64,000 nucleotides of DNA from Shewanella donghaensis (GTDB lineage: Bacteria; Pseudomonadota; Gammaproteobacteria; Enterobacterales; Shewanellaceae), in NCBI RefSeq assembly GCF_007567505.1, contig NZ_CP041783.1, positions 4,402,001 to 4,466,000 on the forward strand. The letters are read 5' to 3'. Of the stretch, positions 26,456-35,236 are shown piece by piece (position 1 is the stretch's first letter; each line of letters opens with the position of its first letter). The notes under the pieces are model-generated. The model saw nothing but the letters and a program-made list of their open reading frames with translations, did not search any database and was not told where the DNA came from. A program made the translations under genes and the position numbers.

Positions 26456-27082
26456 ATGTCTACATCGGTTACAAATTCACTGGCAAATCCCGCTCCACTA
26501 GGTTTAATGGGATTTGGTATGACTACCATCTTGTTAAACATCCATAATGCAGGCTTTTTTCCTATTGATTCAATGATCCTAGCGATGGGCATTTTTTATG
26601 GCGGCATTGGTCAAGTTATCGTGGGCATTATGTGCTTCAAACGTGGCGACACTTTCGGTACCACAGCATTTACGTCTTATGGCTTATTTTGGTTAACCTT
26701 GGTGGGTCTAATGGTTATGCCTAAAATGGGTCTTGCAGCAAGTCCTGCAAACTTTATGGGCTGGTATTTAGCGCTTTGGGGCATGTTCACCGGATTCATG
26801 TTTATTGGTTCAATGCTTTATCCGTTAGCTAAACAAATTGTTTTTGGTTCGCTGACTATTTTATTCTTTTTACTCGCCGCCCGTGACTTTACTGGCAGTG
26901 AACTAATTGGAACGATAGCGGGTTTTGAAGGTATATTCTGTGGTTTGAGTGCAATTTACTTTGCCATGGCTCAGGTATTAAATGCTGAGTTCGGTCGCGT
27001 TATTTTGCCTGTTGGGAAACCGCGCTTCATTGCGACTCAGCCTGAAATCGCTTCTGTTTCGGTGACGCTAAAAGCTGCATAA
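26456..27082 (+). CDS. GPR1/FUN34/YaaH-family acetate (succinate) permease
   Basis: 208-residue inner-membrane transporter with six predicted helices. The family signature NPAPLGLMGFGMTTILLN is present at residues 11-28. Members such as E. coli SatP move acetate, and sometimes succinate, with protons. In Shewanella acetate is the main overflow product of lactate oxidation under anaerobic respiration, so an acetate channel close to a respiratory cytochrome is sensible but the link is only positional. Converges on a POT-type transporter across a shared terminator. Confidence 0.92.
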   Translation: MSTSVTNSLANPAPLGLMGFGMTTILLNIHNAGFFPIDSMILAMGIFYGGIGQVIVGIMCFKRGDTFGTTAFTSYGLFWLTLVGLMVMPKMGLAASPANFMGWYLALWGMFTGFMFIGSMLYPLAKQIVFGSLTILFFLLAARDFTGSELIGTIAGFEGIFCGLSAIYFAMAQVLNAEFGRVILPVGKPRFIATQPEIASVSVTLKAA

Positions 27083-27112
27083 AACTAAGCAACCTCTAGT
27101 TTTTGAAACAAA

Positions 27113-27148
27113 AAAGCTGACAACTTTAAATATATCGTTGTCAGCTTT
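27113..27148. terminator. Bidirectional terminator between acetate permease and POT transporter genes
   Basis: 12-bp perfect stem AAAGCTGACAAC/GTTGTCAGCTTT with a 12-base loop; T-rich tails occur on both strands. Confidence 0.88.
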
Positions 27149-27164
27149 GTTTAGGTTTAGGTTT
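27149..27164 (-). repeat. (AAACCT)n motif in 3' region of the POT transporter gene
   Basis: On the minus strand this reads AAACCTAAACCTAAAC, identical to 10009-10024, and runs straight into a terminator stem that starts AAAGC. Confidence 0.7.
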
Positions 27165-27173
27165 AAATTTACT

Positions 27174-28700
27174 TTAGCTTTGTTGTAACTTAAACAACCA
27201 CTTGCCGTAAAGGTAAATCCCTACAGCGGAAATTGTCCCTACAGCCGCGATAATATACCAAGCATTGCCAATACTATGGGTATTATATAATAATGTCGTT
27301 AGCTGCTGTGCAGGTTCACCAGTAAAGGTTACTAGCGTCGAAAATGCTTCGCCTTGTGGGATTGCATTCACGGCGGCCAGATCCATTCCGCGCTCTGTGA
27401 GAAGTTGCAAAGAGAAAACCTCTTTTGATGCATACATCTCATAAAGTTTTGGACCGAAATAGCCTTCAAGTGTCCAGCCTATCCCTTGTGGCAACATCAC
27501 AAAGCCCAAATACATGGCCTTTTTACCTTCAGGGGCAATGTTACCCATAAACTCATTCTTTTTTGGACTGATCATCATTTCGCCAAAAGAGAACATTACA
27601 ATGGCTAACACAATCATCCAAGCAGCATTGGTAGCGCCAATGAGCACAAATGCCAGAATACTTAATAAACAGCCAGCGAGCATTGCTGTAGTAATACGGT
27701 ATTTGGCGGTTAAAGCTGCCACTAAAAAACAACTGGTCATGATCATACCGGCATTGAGGTTTAGCATGCCTTCAGGCATGACCTTTGTACCGGTGTTATC
27801 AAGGCCTAACCAAAACTGGAAAAAGCCGTTAGATGTGCCTTCTGGGCCAAACAATGAGGTAACAATAACACTGGTATCAACCCATTCAGCAATATGGATG
27901 GGTAAGACATCAAATAATGCATTAAATAAAAACCAGAACCCTGCAAATACCAACATATAGTAGATAACAATCGGTTTCTTTAATTCATGCCAGGCGTCTT
28001 TCCAGAGTGCTTCTTGCTTGATCTCTCCAGACTTTATTTTACGGTTACGTTCAAGCCTTTCTTCCTTACCAGGCTCTTTATAGGCCAGTAAAAATAGAAA
28101 GTTAAACGAGATGATTGCAGCACAAGCGTAAAAGACATTATCCCAAGATAACTGACGCATATGTACGGCCACTAAAGGACCTAGGAATCCACCAATATTA
28201 ACCACTTGATAGAATATACCCCATGCCATAGAGGTATTTTGACGCCCAGTTGACAGCACTAAGGTGCCTTGAATACCCGGCTTGAATATCCCTGTACCAG
28301 CAGCGAGTAAAATTGCGCCGAAAAGGAAGCCATAAAAACTTGGGAACATCGCCATGACGAGATAACCAATAATCTTAATTATTGTCGAGGCAAAAATGGT
28401 TTCTTTGTAACCTACACGGTCAGATATGCCTCCAGTAAACACCGGAATGAAGGTTTGCATAAATGCCCATATCGCAATGATTACACCGTAATCACTGAGG
28501 CTAATGCCAAGTCCACCTTCAGACACCGGTGTTTTAGCATATAAACCCGCACTGGCTTTTACGCCATAGTAAGCAATACGCTCGACCAGCTCCATGCCTC
28601 CGACTATCCAAAATATATAACTTAAGCTGGCAATCGAGGCCCACATGCCCAGCTGTTTAACTTCTCTTAGGTCGTTGCCTGAGTGTGAATTTTCACTCAT
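27174..28700 (-). CDS. POT/MFS-family proton-dependent peptide transporter-like protein
   Basis: 508-residue major-facilitator protein with about 12-14 membrane segments. Helix 1 has ELVERIAYYG, the ExxERxxYYG motif that couples protons in proton-dependent oligopeptide transporters; SDRVGYKETI is the loop 2-3 motif and GTGIFKPGIQGT resembles the POT FKP motif. A long insertion around residues 250-320 (VDTSVIVTSLFGPEGTSNGFFQ) is not standard for DtpA-type permeases, so the substrate may not be a simple di- or tripeptide. Starts at 28700 after a GGGTGAT box. Confidence 0.83.
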   Translation of the reverse strand: MSENSHSGNDLREVKQLGMWASIASLSYIFWIVGGMELVERIAYYGVKASAGLYAKTPVSEGGLGISLSDYGVIIAIWAFMQTFIPVFTGGISDRVGYKETIFASTIIKIIGYLVMAMFPSFYGFLFGAILLAAGTGIFKPGIQGTLVLSTGRQNTSMAWGIFYQVVNIGGFLGPLVAVHMRQLSWDNVFYACAAIISFNFLFLLAYKEPGKEERLERNRKIKSGEIKQEALWKDAWHELKKPIVIYYMLVFAGFWFLFNALFDVLPIHIAEWVDTSVIVTSLFGPEGTSNGFFQFWLGLDNTGTKVMPEGMLNLNAGMIMTSCFLVAALTAKYRITTAMLAGCLLSILAFVLIGATNAAWMIVLAIVMFSFGEMMISPKKNEFMGNIAPEGKKAMYLGFVMLPQGIGWTLEGYFGPKLYEMYASKEVFSLQLLTERGMDLAAVNAIPQGEAFSTLVTFTGEPAQQLTTLLYNTHSIGNAWYIIAAVGTISAVGIYLYGKWLFKLQQS

Positions 28701-28826
28701 ATATCACCCTTTATTATTATGATTATTAACAATAGATCGGCAGACACTTTACCTAATTTAACGAGATTTACCAAAGTAACTGAGAGGGAATAATAAAAAT
28801 TGCGATTGGAGGGTGTTTTTTTGCAC

Positions 28827-28852
28827 AAAAAAGCGAGCTAGAAGCTCGCTTG
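28827..28852 (-). terminator. Terminator of the SEC-C protein gene
   Basis: Inverted repeat AAGCGAGCT/AGCTCGCTT with a short loop; read on the minus strand the stem is followed by TTTTTTGTGC. Confidence 0.85.
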
Positions 28853-28913
28853 TAAACAAAGTGTTGCTGACGCTATTGCTGATAGAGCTCTTTTGATAAA
28901 GAGCCGCTAATCG

Positions 28914-29249
28914 TTAGCCGCAGCACTTTTTAAATTTCTTACCGCTGCCACAAGTACAAGGATCATTACGGTTGATTTTGACTTCTGCAGTCACTGCTGT
29001 TGGTTTGTTTAAAATACCACTAAGCTCAAAAATATCCTCAGCGACTTCATTGTTAACTGTAATCGTTGCAAAGAGTTTGTTGTCTTCCACTAAAGCTACA
29101 ACTTCAAGCTTACGCTCTTCAGTTTGAACTGATAATTGTAATGGTCGTGCTTCGGTGCCAGCTTTAGCTTGGCGTTTAGTGTTGTATCCACTTTCGCCGT
29201 AGGCAGGTTTTGGCGTTTGACGGCCTTTAAAAAAGAATTTATCTGACAT
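28914..29249 (-). CDS. PBPRA1643-type SWIM/SEC-C metal-binding protein
   Basis: 111 residues. C-terminal SEC-C motif RNDPCTCGSGKKFKKCCG (about residues 94-111) is a zinc-binding knuckle shared with SecA. N-terminal KFFFKGRQTPKPAYGESGY matches a small family described from Photobacterium and relatives as PBPRA1643. The middle is beta-rich. The role is not known; SEC-C knuckles often contact ribosomes or nucleic acid. Own terminator, no operon partner. Confidence 0.85.
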   Translation of the reverse strand: MSDKFFFKGRQTPKPAYGESGYNTKRQAKAGTEARPLQLSVQTEERKLEVVALVEDNKLFATITVNNEVAEDIFELSGILNKPTAVTAEVKINRNDPCTCGSGKKFKKCCG

Positions 29250-29512
29250 GAATTGTGTCTGCCTATCGTTTAAATATTGAGTGATATCGTTAGGGTATAA
29301 AAGTAAATACCTCTTAGCTCGTACTAGGTTTATAAATGATTATAAACAGGAGCGCGATTCCTCATAAAATTGATTAAAATTATCTAGAGGCGAAGCTTAT
29401 ACAGTAAATGAGCCATTTTGACTATTTTTTTATCGATTAATGTAGGCTTGGTTTGATTTTTCAGTTGCCACAACCCATTTATCATTGGCTATTCAATATT
29501 GTTGATTTCTGA

Positions 29513-29929
29513 TTATTGATAGTTTACTTCGATGGTATAAGTTAATTGTTGCTCACCATGAGACTGATTACTCAGCACATCGACTTTACCGCCAACCTCA
29601 ATAATAAGAGGAGTCGAAGTTAGTGTAAATGTTTGCTGTTGACTGCCATTTGGGAGGATTGGGGTGAATTGAACATTGGTTGTTGTATTGGTATAAACAA
29701 TCACGTCGACACTCGCTTGTTCATCCCCTGATAACGAAAATTTACCCAGTTGATTATCAGATTCGATACAGCCACTACCTTGACGCTGCAGGCTATCTAA
29801 TTGACATACATTACTGACTTGATTAGTGATAAATCCTAGGTTGAGCTCTTGTGTTTGCTGAATAGACATCGGAGATATTAGAGTAAAATTAGCTTGGGCA
29901 ATAGCAGCAACAAGGAGAATTAATGACAA
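29513..29929 (-). CDS. DUF4402 secreted protein, probable minor pilin or tip subunit
   Basis: 138 residues. The start is a TTG at 29929, preceded by AAGGAG at ideal spacing; an in-frame stop lies seven codons further up. Short signal peptide (MSLILLVAAIAQA) then a DUF4402-type Ig-like fold (FTLISPMSIQQTQELNLGF ... IIEVGGKVDVLSNQ ... LTYTIEVNY). Two cysteines (VCQLD and SGCIES) fit a structural disulfide as in the major pilin (29-residue-spaced pair there). It is the last gene of the pilus operon, so a minor or terminal subunit is likely. The 6-base spacing of similar motifs with 34134-34598 indicates paralogy. Confidence 0.75.
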   Translation of the reverse strand: MSLILLVAAIAQANFTLISPMSIQQTQELNLGFITNQVSNVCQLDSLQRQGSGCIESDNQLGKFSLSGDEQASVDVIVYTNTTTNVQFTPILPNGSQQQTFTLTSTPLIIEVGGKVDVLSNQSHGEQQLTYTIEVNYQ

Positions 29930-30042
29930 GTAATAACTCCTTGTTAGTTATAAAACCATGGCAGGTGTACATGGGACAATATGGAATACTTGTTATTATA
30001 GGAGTGGGTTAATATTTGTGCAGCCTAAATGATGAATAAGGG

Positions 30043-33000
30043 TTATCGAGTGATAATTTGTGTGGGTAAAGTCACATATTCACCAGGGGCCAATACAATA
30101 TTGCTGGGCATCATGACTTTATTTATTTCTACTTGGTACTCACCCGGTACCAATTGTTCGAATACAAATACCCCATCATATTCAACCCTTGCATGATATT
30201 GGGTGTTGTTCTGGCGGTGAATTAATGTAACGGGTACGCCCTTGGCTGCAACGTCATCATTATAAAAAATTTCACCATCGAGCTCAGCAGTAAAGAGTAC
30301 TGGAAAGAAAATCTCAGCAACATTGCCGGAGTGGGCTTGAATTAATAGCACGCTATTTTGTGGTAATAAGAAAGGGTCTGGTAAAGAGCGTTCATTTAGG
30401 GTGAGTTTATGAGGCCGTGAAGTTTGAATATGAGTAATGAGCAACTCGCCATCTTCATTAGTTTCATTTGCTGAGTTGCTATGTCCTGAAAAAGTTAACC
30501 CGCTCATAGGAAGTTCATTTTCGTCAAATATACCGTTATCGTTATCATCCTGAAAAGCGATTAACTTTATACTACCAGTATTCAAATGACTCACTCTGTC
30601 TAACAACCAGGTATTATCAGGTGCAATTAATAGCGCTGAACTGCTCCATTTGAATTGGGCAAACCAATCACCTTCGGTATCATTTTCAACCGTGAGCCTT
30701 AATGTGCTGGTATCTAAGAAATAAGACAGCGAATTTCTAAAAGTGACTTCAGCTTCAGCAAGTGGTTGATAACGAATTTCAAATTGATAATTACTGTGTT
30801 CATTGACTGATTTGCTGACATTGGAAACTAATTGAGTCAGCTCAGTATTTGGCATGATTGAAAAGTCTGCATAACTTCTTAAATACCAATCAGAGAGCCG
30901 GCCTGACACTGCAACTCTATTTGACCAGCGATCATTACTGGCTATTTTTTGCCAGCTTAGCTCATTGCTAAGGGAGAGTTGTTGGAATTGACCTGCAATA
31001 GTATTCGAAATGAAAAGGCTATCACTGGCTTCATGTTGATCTTGCCAGCGACCACTAAACTTCCAACTTAAGTGAGGTTCAGCAAAATTACCGCTTATAT
31101 TGACATTGGCAATTTCATTAAGACGTTTTTGTTGGTTATCCCAAGATTCAAAATTGTCATACTTAGCCCATTCAGCTTGCCAATCCACTAAATCACTGCT
31201 GCCTTGGGCAATGATATTGGCTGCGCTACCTTCATTATTACCACTTAGATTCATCTGCCAAACGCTGCTGTCTGTTAATATATTTAAGGTGACAGTCGGA
31301 GTGAATAACCATTTATCATCACTAATTTGTTGCTCAACAATAGTAATGCCAGCAGTAAAATTATCAGTTACGGCCCAATTAGCTGCGGCATATATTTGTT
31401 TTAAATCATCTTGTTCGCGCTGCATTAGGCCAAAGTTCATACCAAAACTGTTGGCTTGCATTTGAGATGGATCAAGTAACTTACTAAAGGATTCAGTTCT
31501 CGATTCTCCATTGGGCCCAAAGAAACGTAATTGGTATTGGTTTAGGCCAATATAATAAGGAACTTGCTCGAAACGATATAGGCCAGTTTCACTGACACGT
31601 TGCACTGAAACTAACGCACCGTTTCTATACAACTCAACATCCCAGTTAGGTTCAATTTCACCGTCAATGACTAAATAGCGCAAGTCATCAATAAACGCGT
31701 CCCCAGCATTTACTGTGACGCCAGTACCTGAATTTGAACTTGATACTAATGCAAGGTTATGTGAATCAATGCTGCCTAAACGATAGTAATTTACCCAAGT
31801 ATCAGCCATTTCTCTTTCGACATAAGCGTTTAGAGTTTCACCATACTCAGACCAGGAATAGCCTGCGTAAGCGCTATGGCCAAGAATGTCGGATCTTGCC
31901 TGAAGGTAACCATCGAATGAGCGGCTATGTTGGCCATTTTTATCTTGTTCTGTTATGCCTAAATCAGCATGTAAAGCAAGATCGCCCAGATTGGCATAAT
32001 CAGTATTAATATGACGTTGATTAGTTACGGCATTTGCATCTTTTTGAGCTGTAAATTGCTGGTAACGTTGTTGTCTTTCTAGTAGCTGGCTTAATGGGAT
32101 ATGGGGTTGCTCTTTAATATTAATTTGCTGGCGCGCAGTGTCGTAATGAATTTCTATACCAAGGAGTTGATATATCACTTCTTCAGATAAATATAAGTCC
32201 CAATTATCTCTAAATATTCTGCTTTCATCATTACTGCAATTGTCATTTTGCCTATTAAACGCCATTAATCCATGGCTTACTTGAATAAGATTTTCTGTAT
32301 CCAAAAACCATCCAGAGATACTTTCAGGATCTATTTCAGTTTGTATTGGTAGCATCAAATTATCGGATAAATACTGAATAGGAAGATACAGTTGGCCGTC
32401 GTTTTGATAAACAAACATTTCATCACTTAAACGCTGATTTCCATAATTCAATAAAGTAATCAAAAATTGTTCTTCATTTGATGATGCTAGTTTATATGGA
32501 CGGCTTATAGACGCCGAGCAAGTAGCTGCTAGATCAAGTTTTGGTCGCTCTACTATTGGTAAATCAACTGTTGGTAATTCAGAAATTGATGAATTATCAA
32601 TTGGCAGTGCTGTTATGAATGATTTTGTTTTATTGCTACCAGTTATTGATATCGCTGTTGAGGCTATTTGATGTTCAGTGGCATTATTTTTAAGGGTAAT
32701 TGAGGTGTTATCCTTGGTCTGTTCGGCCTTTATTTTTTGTTGTTCCGTATTGATAAACTTAGCGGGTAACAACTTCTTTGGTGATGTCTCATCTTTGATA
32801 GCTACTCTTATCGAGCTAGAAGCTGAAGGCTTTTTTTGTGGCTTACCTTGCCGCTTAACCTGTATTTTATTGTGTGTTTTAGCGGTATTTTTTAGCTCAA
32901 CTCTTTTATGGGGAGAGTTTGTTTCTGGCATTGTTTGAACGGGTTGAAACTCTTTATATGAGGTCTGTTTTTTTGCTGGTACTTTTACTGTAAATGAAGC

Positions 33001-33150
33001 TTTATCATCAGTTGAATGCGCTTTATTAAGCATAGGATTACCCCAAGGTTTGATTGACTCAAGCCCTGGTGTGACCAATTCGATATACAACAGCAGTAAT
33101 GATATTGCTAAAAGATACTTTGCTAATCGATTGAAATATTTTAAAAACAT
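30043..33150 (-). CDS. Alternative chaperone-usher pilus outer-membrane usher with N-terminal extension
   Basis: 1035 residues. After residue about 225 (EEQFLITLLNYGNQRLSDEMFVYQNDG) it follows the plan of TcfC/CS1-type ushers: N-terminal domain, long beta barrel (about 390-830) with a plug segment (VDGEIEPNWDVELYRNGALV ... YRFEQVPYYIG), then C-terminal Ig-like/carboxypeptidase-regulatory domains with a calcium-binding-like DDNDNGIFDENE (about 872-883) and GEYQVEINK. The first ~45 residues hold one hydrophobic segment (YLLAISLLLLYIELV) with no clear cleavage site, followed by ~150 low-complexity Lys/Thr/Ser-rich residues. No strong ribosome-binding site precedes ATG 33150. Sits between chaperone and second DUF4402 gene. 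Confidence 0.83.
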   Translation of the reverse strand: MFLKYFNRLAKYLLAISLLLLYIELVTPGLESIKPWGNPMLNKAHSTDDKASFTVKVPAKKQTSYKEFQPVQTMPETNSPHKRVELKNTAKTHNKIQVKRQGKPQKKPSASSSIRVAIKDETSPKKLLPAKFINTEQQKIKAEQTKDNTSITLKNNATEHQIASTAISITGSNKTKSFITALPIDNSSISELPTVDLPIVERPKLDLAATCSASISRPYKLASSNEEQFLITLLNYGNQRLSDEMFVYQNDGQLYLPIQYLSDNLMLPIQTEIDPESISGWFLDTENLIQVSHGLMAFNRQNDNCSNDESRIFRDNWDLYLSEEVIYQLLGIEIHYDTARQQINIKEQPHIPLSQLLERQQRYQQFTAQKDANAVTNQRHINTDYANLGDLALHADLGITEQDKNGQHSRSFDGYLQARSDILGHSAYAGYSWSEYGETLNAYVEREMADTWVNYYRLGSIDSHNLALVSSSNSGTGVTVNAGDAFIDDLRYLVIDGEIEPNWDVELYRNGALVSVQRVSETGLYRFEQVPYYIGLNQYQLRFFGPNGESRTESFSKLLDPSQMQANSFGMNFGLMQREQDDLKQIYAAANWAVTDNFTAGITIVEQQISDDKWLFTPTVTLNILTDSSVWQMNLSGNNEGSAANIIAQGSSDLVDWQAEWAKYDNFESWDNQQKRLNEIANVNISGNFAEPHLSWKFSGRWQDQHEASDSLFISNTIAGQFQQLSLSNELSWQKIASNDRWSNRVAVSGRLSDWYLRSYADFSIMPNTELTQLVSNVSKSVNEHSNYQFEIRYQPLAEAEVTFRNSLSYFLDTSTLRLTVENDTEGDWFAQFKWSSSALLIAPDNTWLLDRVSHLNTGSIKLIAFQDDNDNGIFDENELPMSGLTFSGHSNSANETNEDGELLITHIQTSRPHKLTLNERSLPDPFLLPQNSVLLIQAHSGNVAEIFFPVLFTAELDGEIFYNDDVAAKGVPVTLIHRQNNTQYHARVEYDGVFVFEQLVPGEYQVEINKVMMPSNIVLAPGEYVTLPTQIITR

Positions 33151-33184
33151 CGATGAACGACGTTAACTTAATCTATATTTACTT

Positions 33185-33973
33185 TTATAAATTTATCGTT
33201 TTATTGATTGTCTTTGGCAAGTATAAATTGTCATTCTCGGTGTAACGAATGGTGAGTTTTGTACCTGAACTAACAGGCTTGTTTAAGGTGATATTGAATG
33301 TACGGCTATTGTTCTCAGGATATATCGCTGCGTTTTTGAGGCTACCAACAAGTTCATTATTGTCAGCATTTAAAATCTCTATATCACCTAAGCTGCTTCT
33401 CTTACCTTTGCGCTCTATTGTCACGATTAATTGTTGTTGCCCATCCGTCATAGATGCTTGTTGGCTACTCAAACTGAGTTCGGCTTCAAGTTCACCTATA
33501 CGCATGATCACCGGAATCGCTATTCGCAAGTACGCCGTTACTGATAGCTGTAAAGACTCTGCTTGTTGCTGAGTGTGGTTAGCATCGATTTTAGGGGCTA
33601 GAGGAATTTGGTGAAATACAATGTAGCTGCGATATTCGCCTTGGGCTAAATTTTTGGGTGGTCTAACAGCGACCCGCACCCTAGTGCCTTGTTCAGGCTT
33701 CAAACTGAGTCTTCGCGGTGAATAGCGGGTGAATGAAGTGATTGAATTTGGTGAAGACTCAAGTAGTTCATATTCACCATTAGGTAGCAGCGCTTTATCT
33801 TCTAAATAAATTTCATACCTAGAAGGCGTAGTGCTTTTGTTGACTAATGAAAATACGGCGCTTTTGTTGCGCTTGTTATCGAGCTCAACTCTTGTTGGTG
33901 TTACGAGTAGGTTTGCTTGTGCTATTGAATGCCCCATAAGCATCAATACAAGGATTATTATTATATTTTTCAT
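33185..33973 (-). CDS. PapD-like periplasmic pilus chaperone
   Basis: 262 residues with a signal peptide (MKNIIIILVLMLMGHSIAQA). The N-terminal Ig-like domain shows VTPTRVELDNKRNKSAVFSLVNKS and the chaperone signature GEYRSYIVFHQIPL around residue 115-128; the second domain is shorter. This layout matches chaperones of the alternative chaperone-usher class, which hold pilin subunits by donor-strand complementation and hand them to the usher. It is 34 bases upstream of the usher gene and 161 bases downstream of the major pilin gene. Confidence 0.86.
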   Translation of the reverse strand: MKNIIIILVLMLMGHSIAQANLLVTPTRVELDNKRNKSAVFSLVNKSTTPSRYEIYLEDKALLPNGEYELLESSPNSITSFTRYSPRRLSLKPEQGTRVRVAVRPPKNLAQGEYRSYIVFHQIPLAPKIDANHTQQQAESLQLSVTAYLRIAIPVIMRIGELEAELSLSSQQASMTDGQQQLIVTIERKGKRSSLGDIEILNADNNELVGSLKNAAIYPENNSRTFNITLNKPVSSGTKLTIRYTENDNLYLPKTINKTINL

Positions 33974-34080
33974 GGTATTGCCCAGCTACAGTTTTGCAAT
34001 TAAATTGCTTTTATTATTGTTTTAATTGTTAGCTTACTTCGAGCTTGTCAGTATTTATTATATCAAGGTAAAGAAGAAAT

Positions 34081-34107
34081 AAAATCCCGTAAATATTACG
34101 GGATTTT
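34081..34107 (-). terminator. Terminator-like hairpin between major pilin and chaperone genes
   Basis: Perfect 12-bp arms AAAATCCCGTAA/TTACGGGATTTT with ATA loop; on the minus strand the stem runs into TTTTATTTCTTC. It separates the pilin gene from chaperone, usher and minor pilin, so read-through could set subunit ratios. Confidence 0.85.
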
Positions 34108-34133
34108 AGCATTACTTATAACAAGGTTACCCT

Positions 34134-34598
34134 TTAGTAAGTAACTGAAAGAGTGTAGTTAATTGATTGTGTTCCTGTTGCCGCAGTTGCCGCAGTGATA
34201 TCTAAAGAGCCCGATACTGGTACAGCTAGCGTGTTACTTGCGATTGTGCCATTAGTTTGTACTGTTGGAGTAAAAATGACACCTGCAACGGAACTGTCTG
34301 GAAGTGAAACGGAGAGGGTTACAGGTCCATCAGCTGCAGCAATTGTAAATAAACCAGATGCTGCAGTTGCGCCGCCAGCAACACATGCAGTGCCACTTAC
34401 TGTGTCTGCATAATCAACAGTACAGTTACCGTCAGCAGCGATAGAAACATCACCAAATTGCATTGCTGTCGTTTCACTTACTGAAATTGGGTAAACAAGT
34501 TCAAAGTTTGCTGTACCTGTAGCATCTTCAGCACCTGCTTGAGTAGAAAGTAGGAAGGTAGAAGCTAAAAGTGTTGATAATAGAAGTTTGTTAGTCAT
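34134..34598 (-). CDS. DUF4402 major pilin subunit
   Basis: 154 residues. ATG 34598 follows a GGAA box; an in-frame TTG at 34610 is unlikely. Signal peptide MTNKLLLSTLLASTFLLSTQAGA, then a compact, Ala/Thr/Ser-rich domain with the DUF4402 pattern: ISVSETTAMQFGDVSI, cysteine pair (NCTVDY, TACVAG), a beta core (FTIAAADGPVTLSVSLP), and C-terminal NYTLSVTY with a terminal aromatic that could serve as donor strand. Highly biased composition and position ahead of chaperone and usher with its own terminator suit an abundant structural subunit. Confidence 0.85.
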   Translation of the reverse strand: MTNKLLLSTLLASTFLLSTQAGAEDATGTANFELVYPISVSETTAMQFGDVSIAADGNCTVDYADTVSGTACVAGGATAASGLFTIAAADGPVTLSVSLPDSSVAGVIFTPTVQTNGTIASNTLAVPVSGSLDITAATAATGTQSINYTLSVTY

Positions 34599-34657
34599 TT
34601 TGTATTCCAAGGTAGTTAATTATTATTATTAATAATCCCATACTTTTTATGTGAGTA

Positions 34658-34676
34658 ATTGTTTGTACTAAACAAT
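34658..34676. promoter_or_regulatory. Inverted repeat upstream of the major pilin gene
   Basis: ATTGTTT-GTACT-AAACAAT, 7-bp arms, 60-78 bases before the pilin ATG. Suits a dimeric repressor or activator site. Confidence 0.4.
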
Positions 34677-35029
34677 GACTTACTCGATGGGTGAGCTAAA
34701 AATAACAGTATTTAAATATTTTGCAACAAAATCGTCACACTTGTTTCCTTGTGATTTCATGTAGCTTAAAGGAATAAGTTATTCCTACTAGAGAAGGAAG
34801 GCTATTGTAGCTATAAAGTATTAGGAGTGGTTTGTGTGGGTAAACTATTGAATTTATGATTTTATTCATTATTATTTTTATAGAACGGCTGAAGCTATAA
34901 TTTTTCGTAGATAGCGAAAAGCTAGCGTGGTAGCGCTTTTCTTTGTAACTTTTATTGCTATTTTACAGGTGATTTATTTATTAAAAAGTGGTAATTTTTA
35001 TTTCTACTTTTTAGTGTATTAAAACTTTT

Positions 35030-35061
35030 TGATCAATTAACTTCACTAGAAGTGATCAATT
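35030..35061. promoter_or_regulatory. Direct TGATCAATT repeats in the pilus control region
   Basis: Two 9-bp direct copies with a 14-base gap that itself contains TTCACTAGAAGTGA. Located about 175-205 bases upstream of the divergent secreted-protein gene. Confidence 0.35.
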
Positions 35062-35236
35062 GTATGCTGTATGGTTTAATTTGTTTAATGTAACTGATTG
35101 GCAGCTTTTTAAGTGTTTTTGTCTATAGGGTTATTTTTATATTGTTACGGTTTTAGATGTTTGGCGCCTTAAATTAGTAATAGGTATTAAAATGACTTTA
35201 TAGGTTTTAAGTGTCTGAATATTATGGTTTAATTTT

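Larger units (their letters stand above)
34599..35236. other. Divergent AT-rich control region of the pilus locus
   Basis: About 640 bases without a credible gene. Contents: an inverted repeat upstream of the pilin start (34658-34676), a hairpin GAAAAGC/GCTTTTC followed by a T-rich run (34916-34950) that could be a terminator of a short leader or small RNA, and two direct copies of TGATCAATT (35030-35038, 35053-35061) flanking TCACT-AGA-AGTGA. Composition is markedly more AT-rich than adjoining core genes. Confidence 0.6.
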
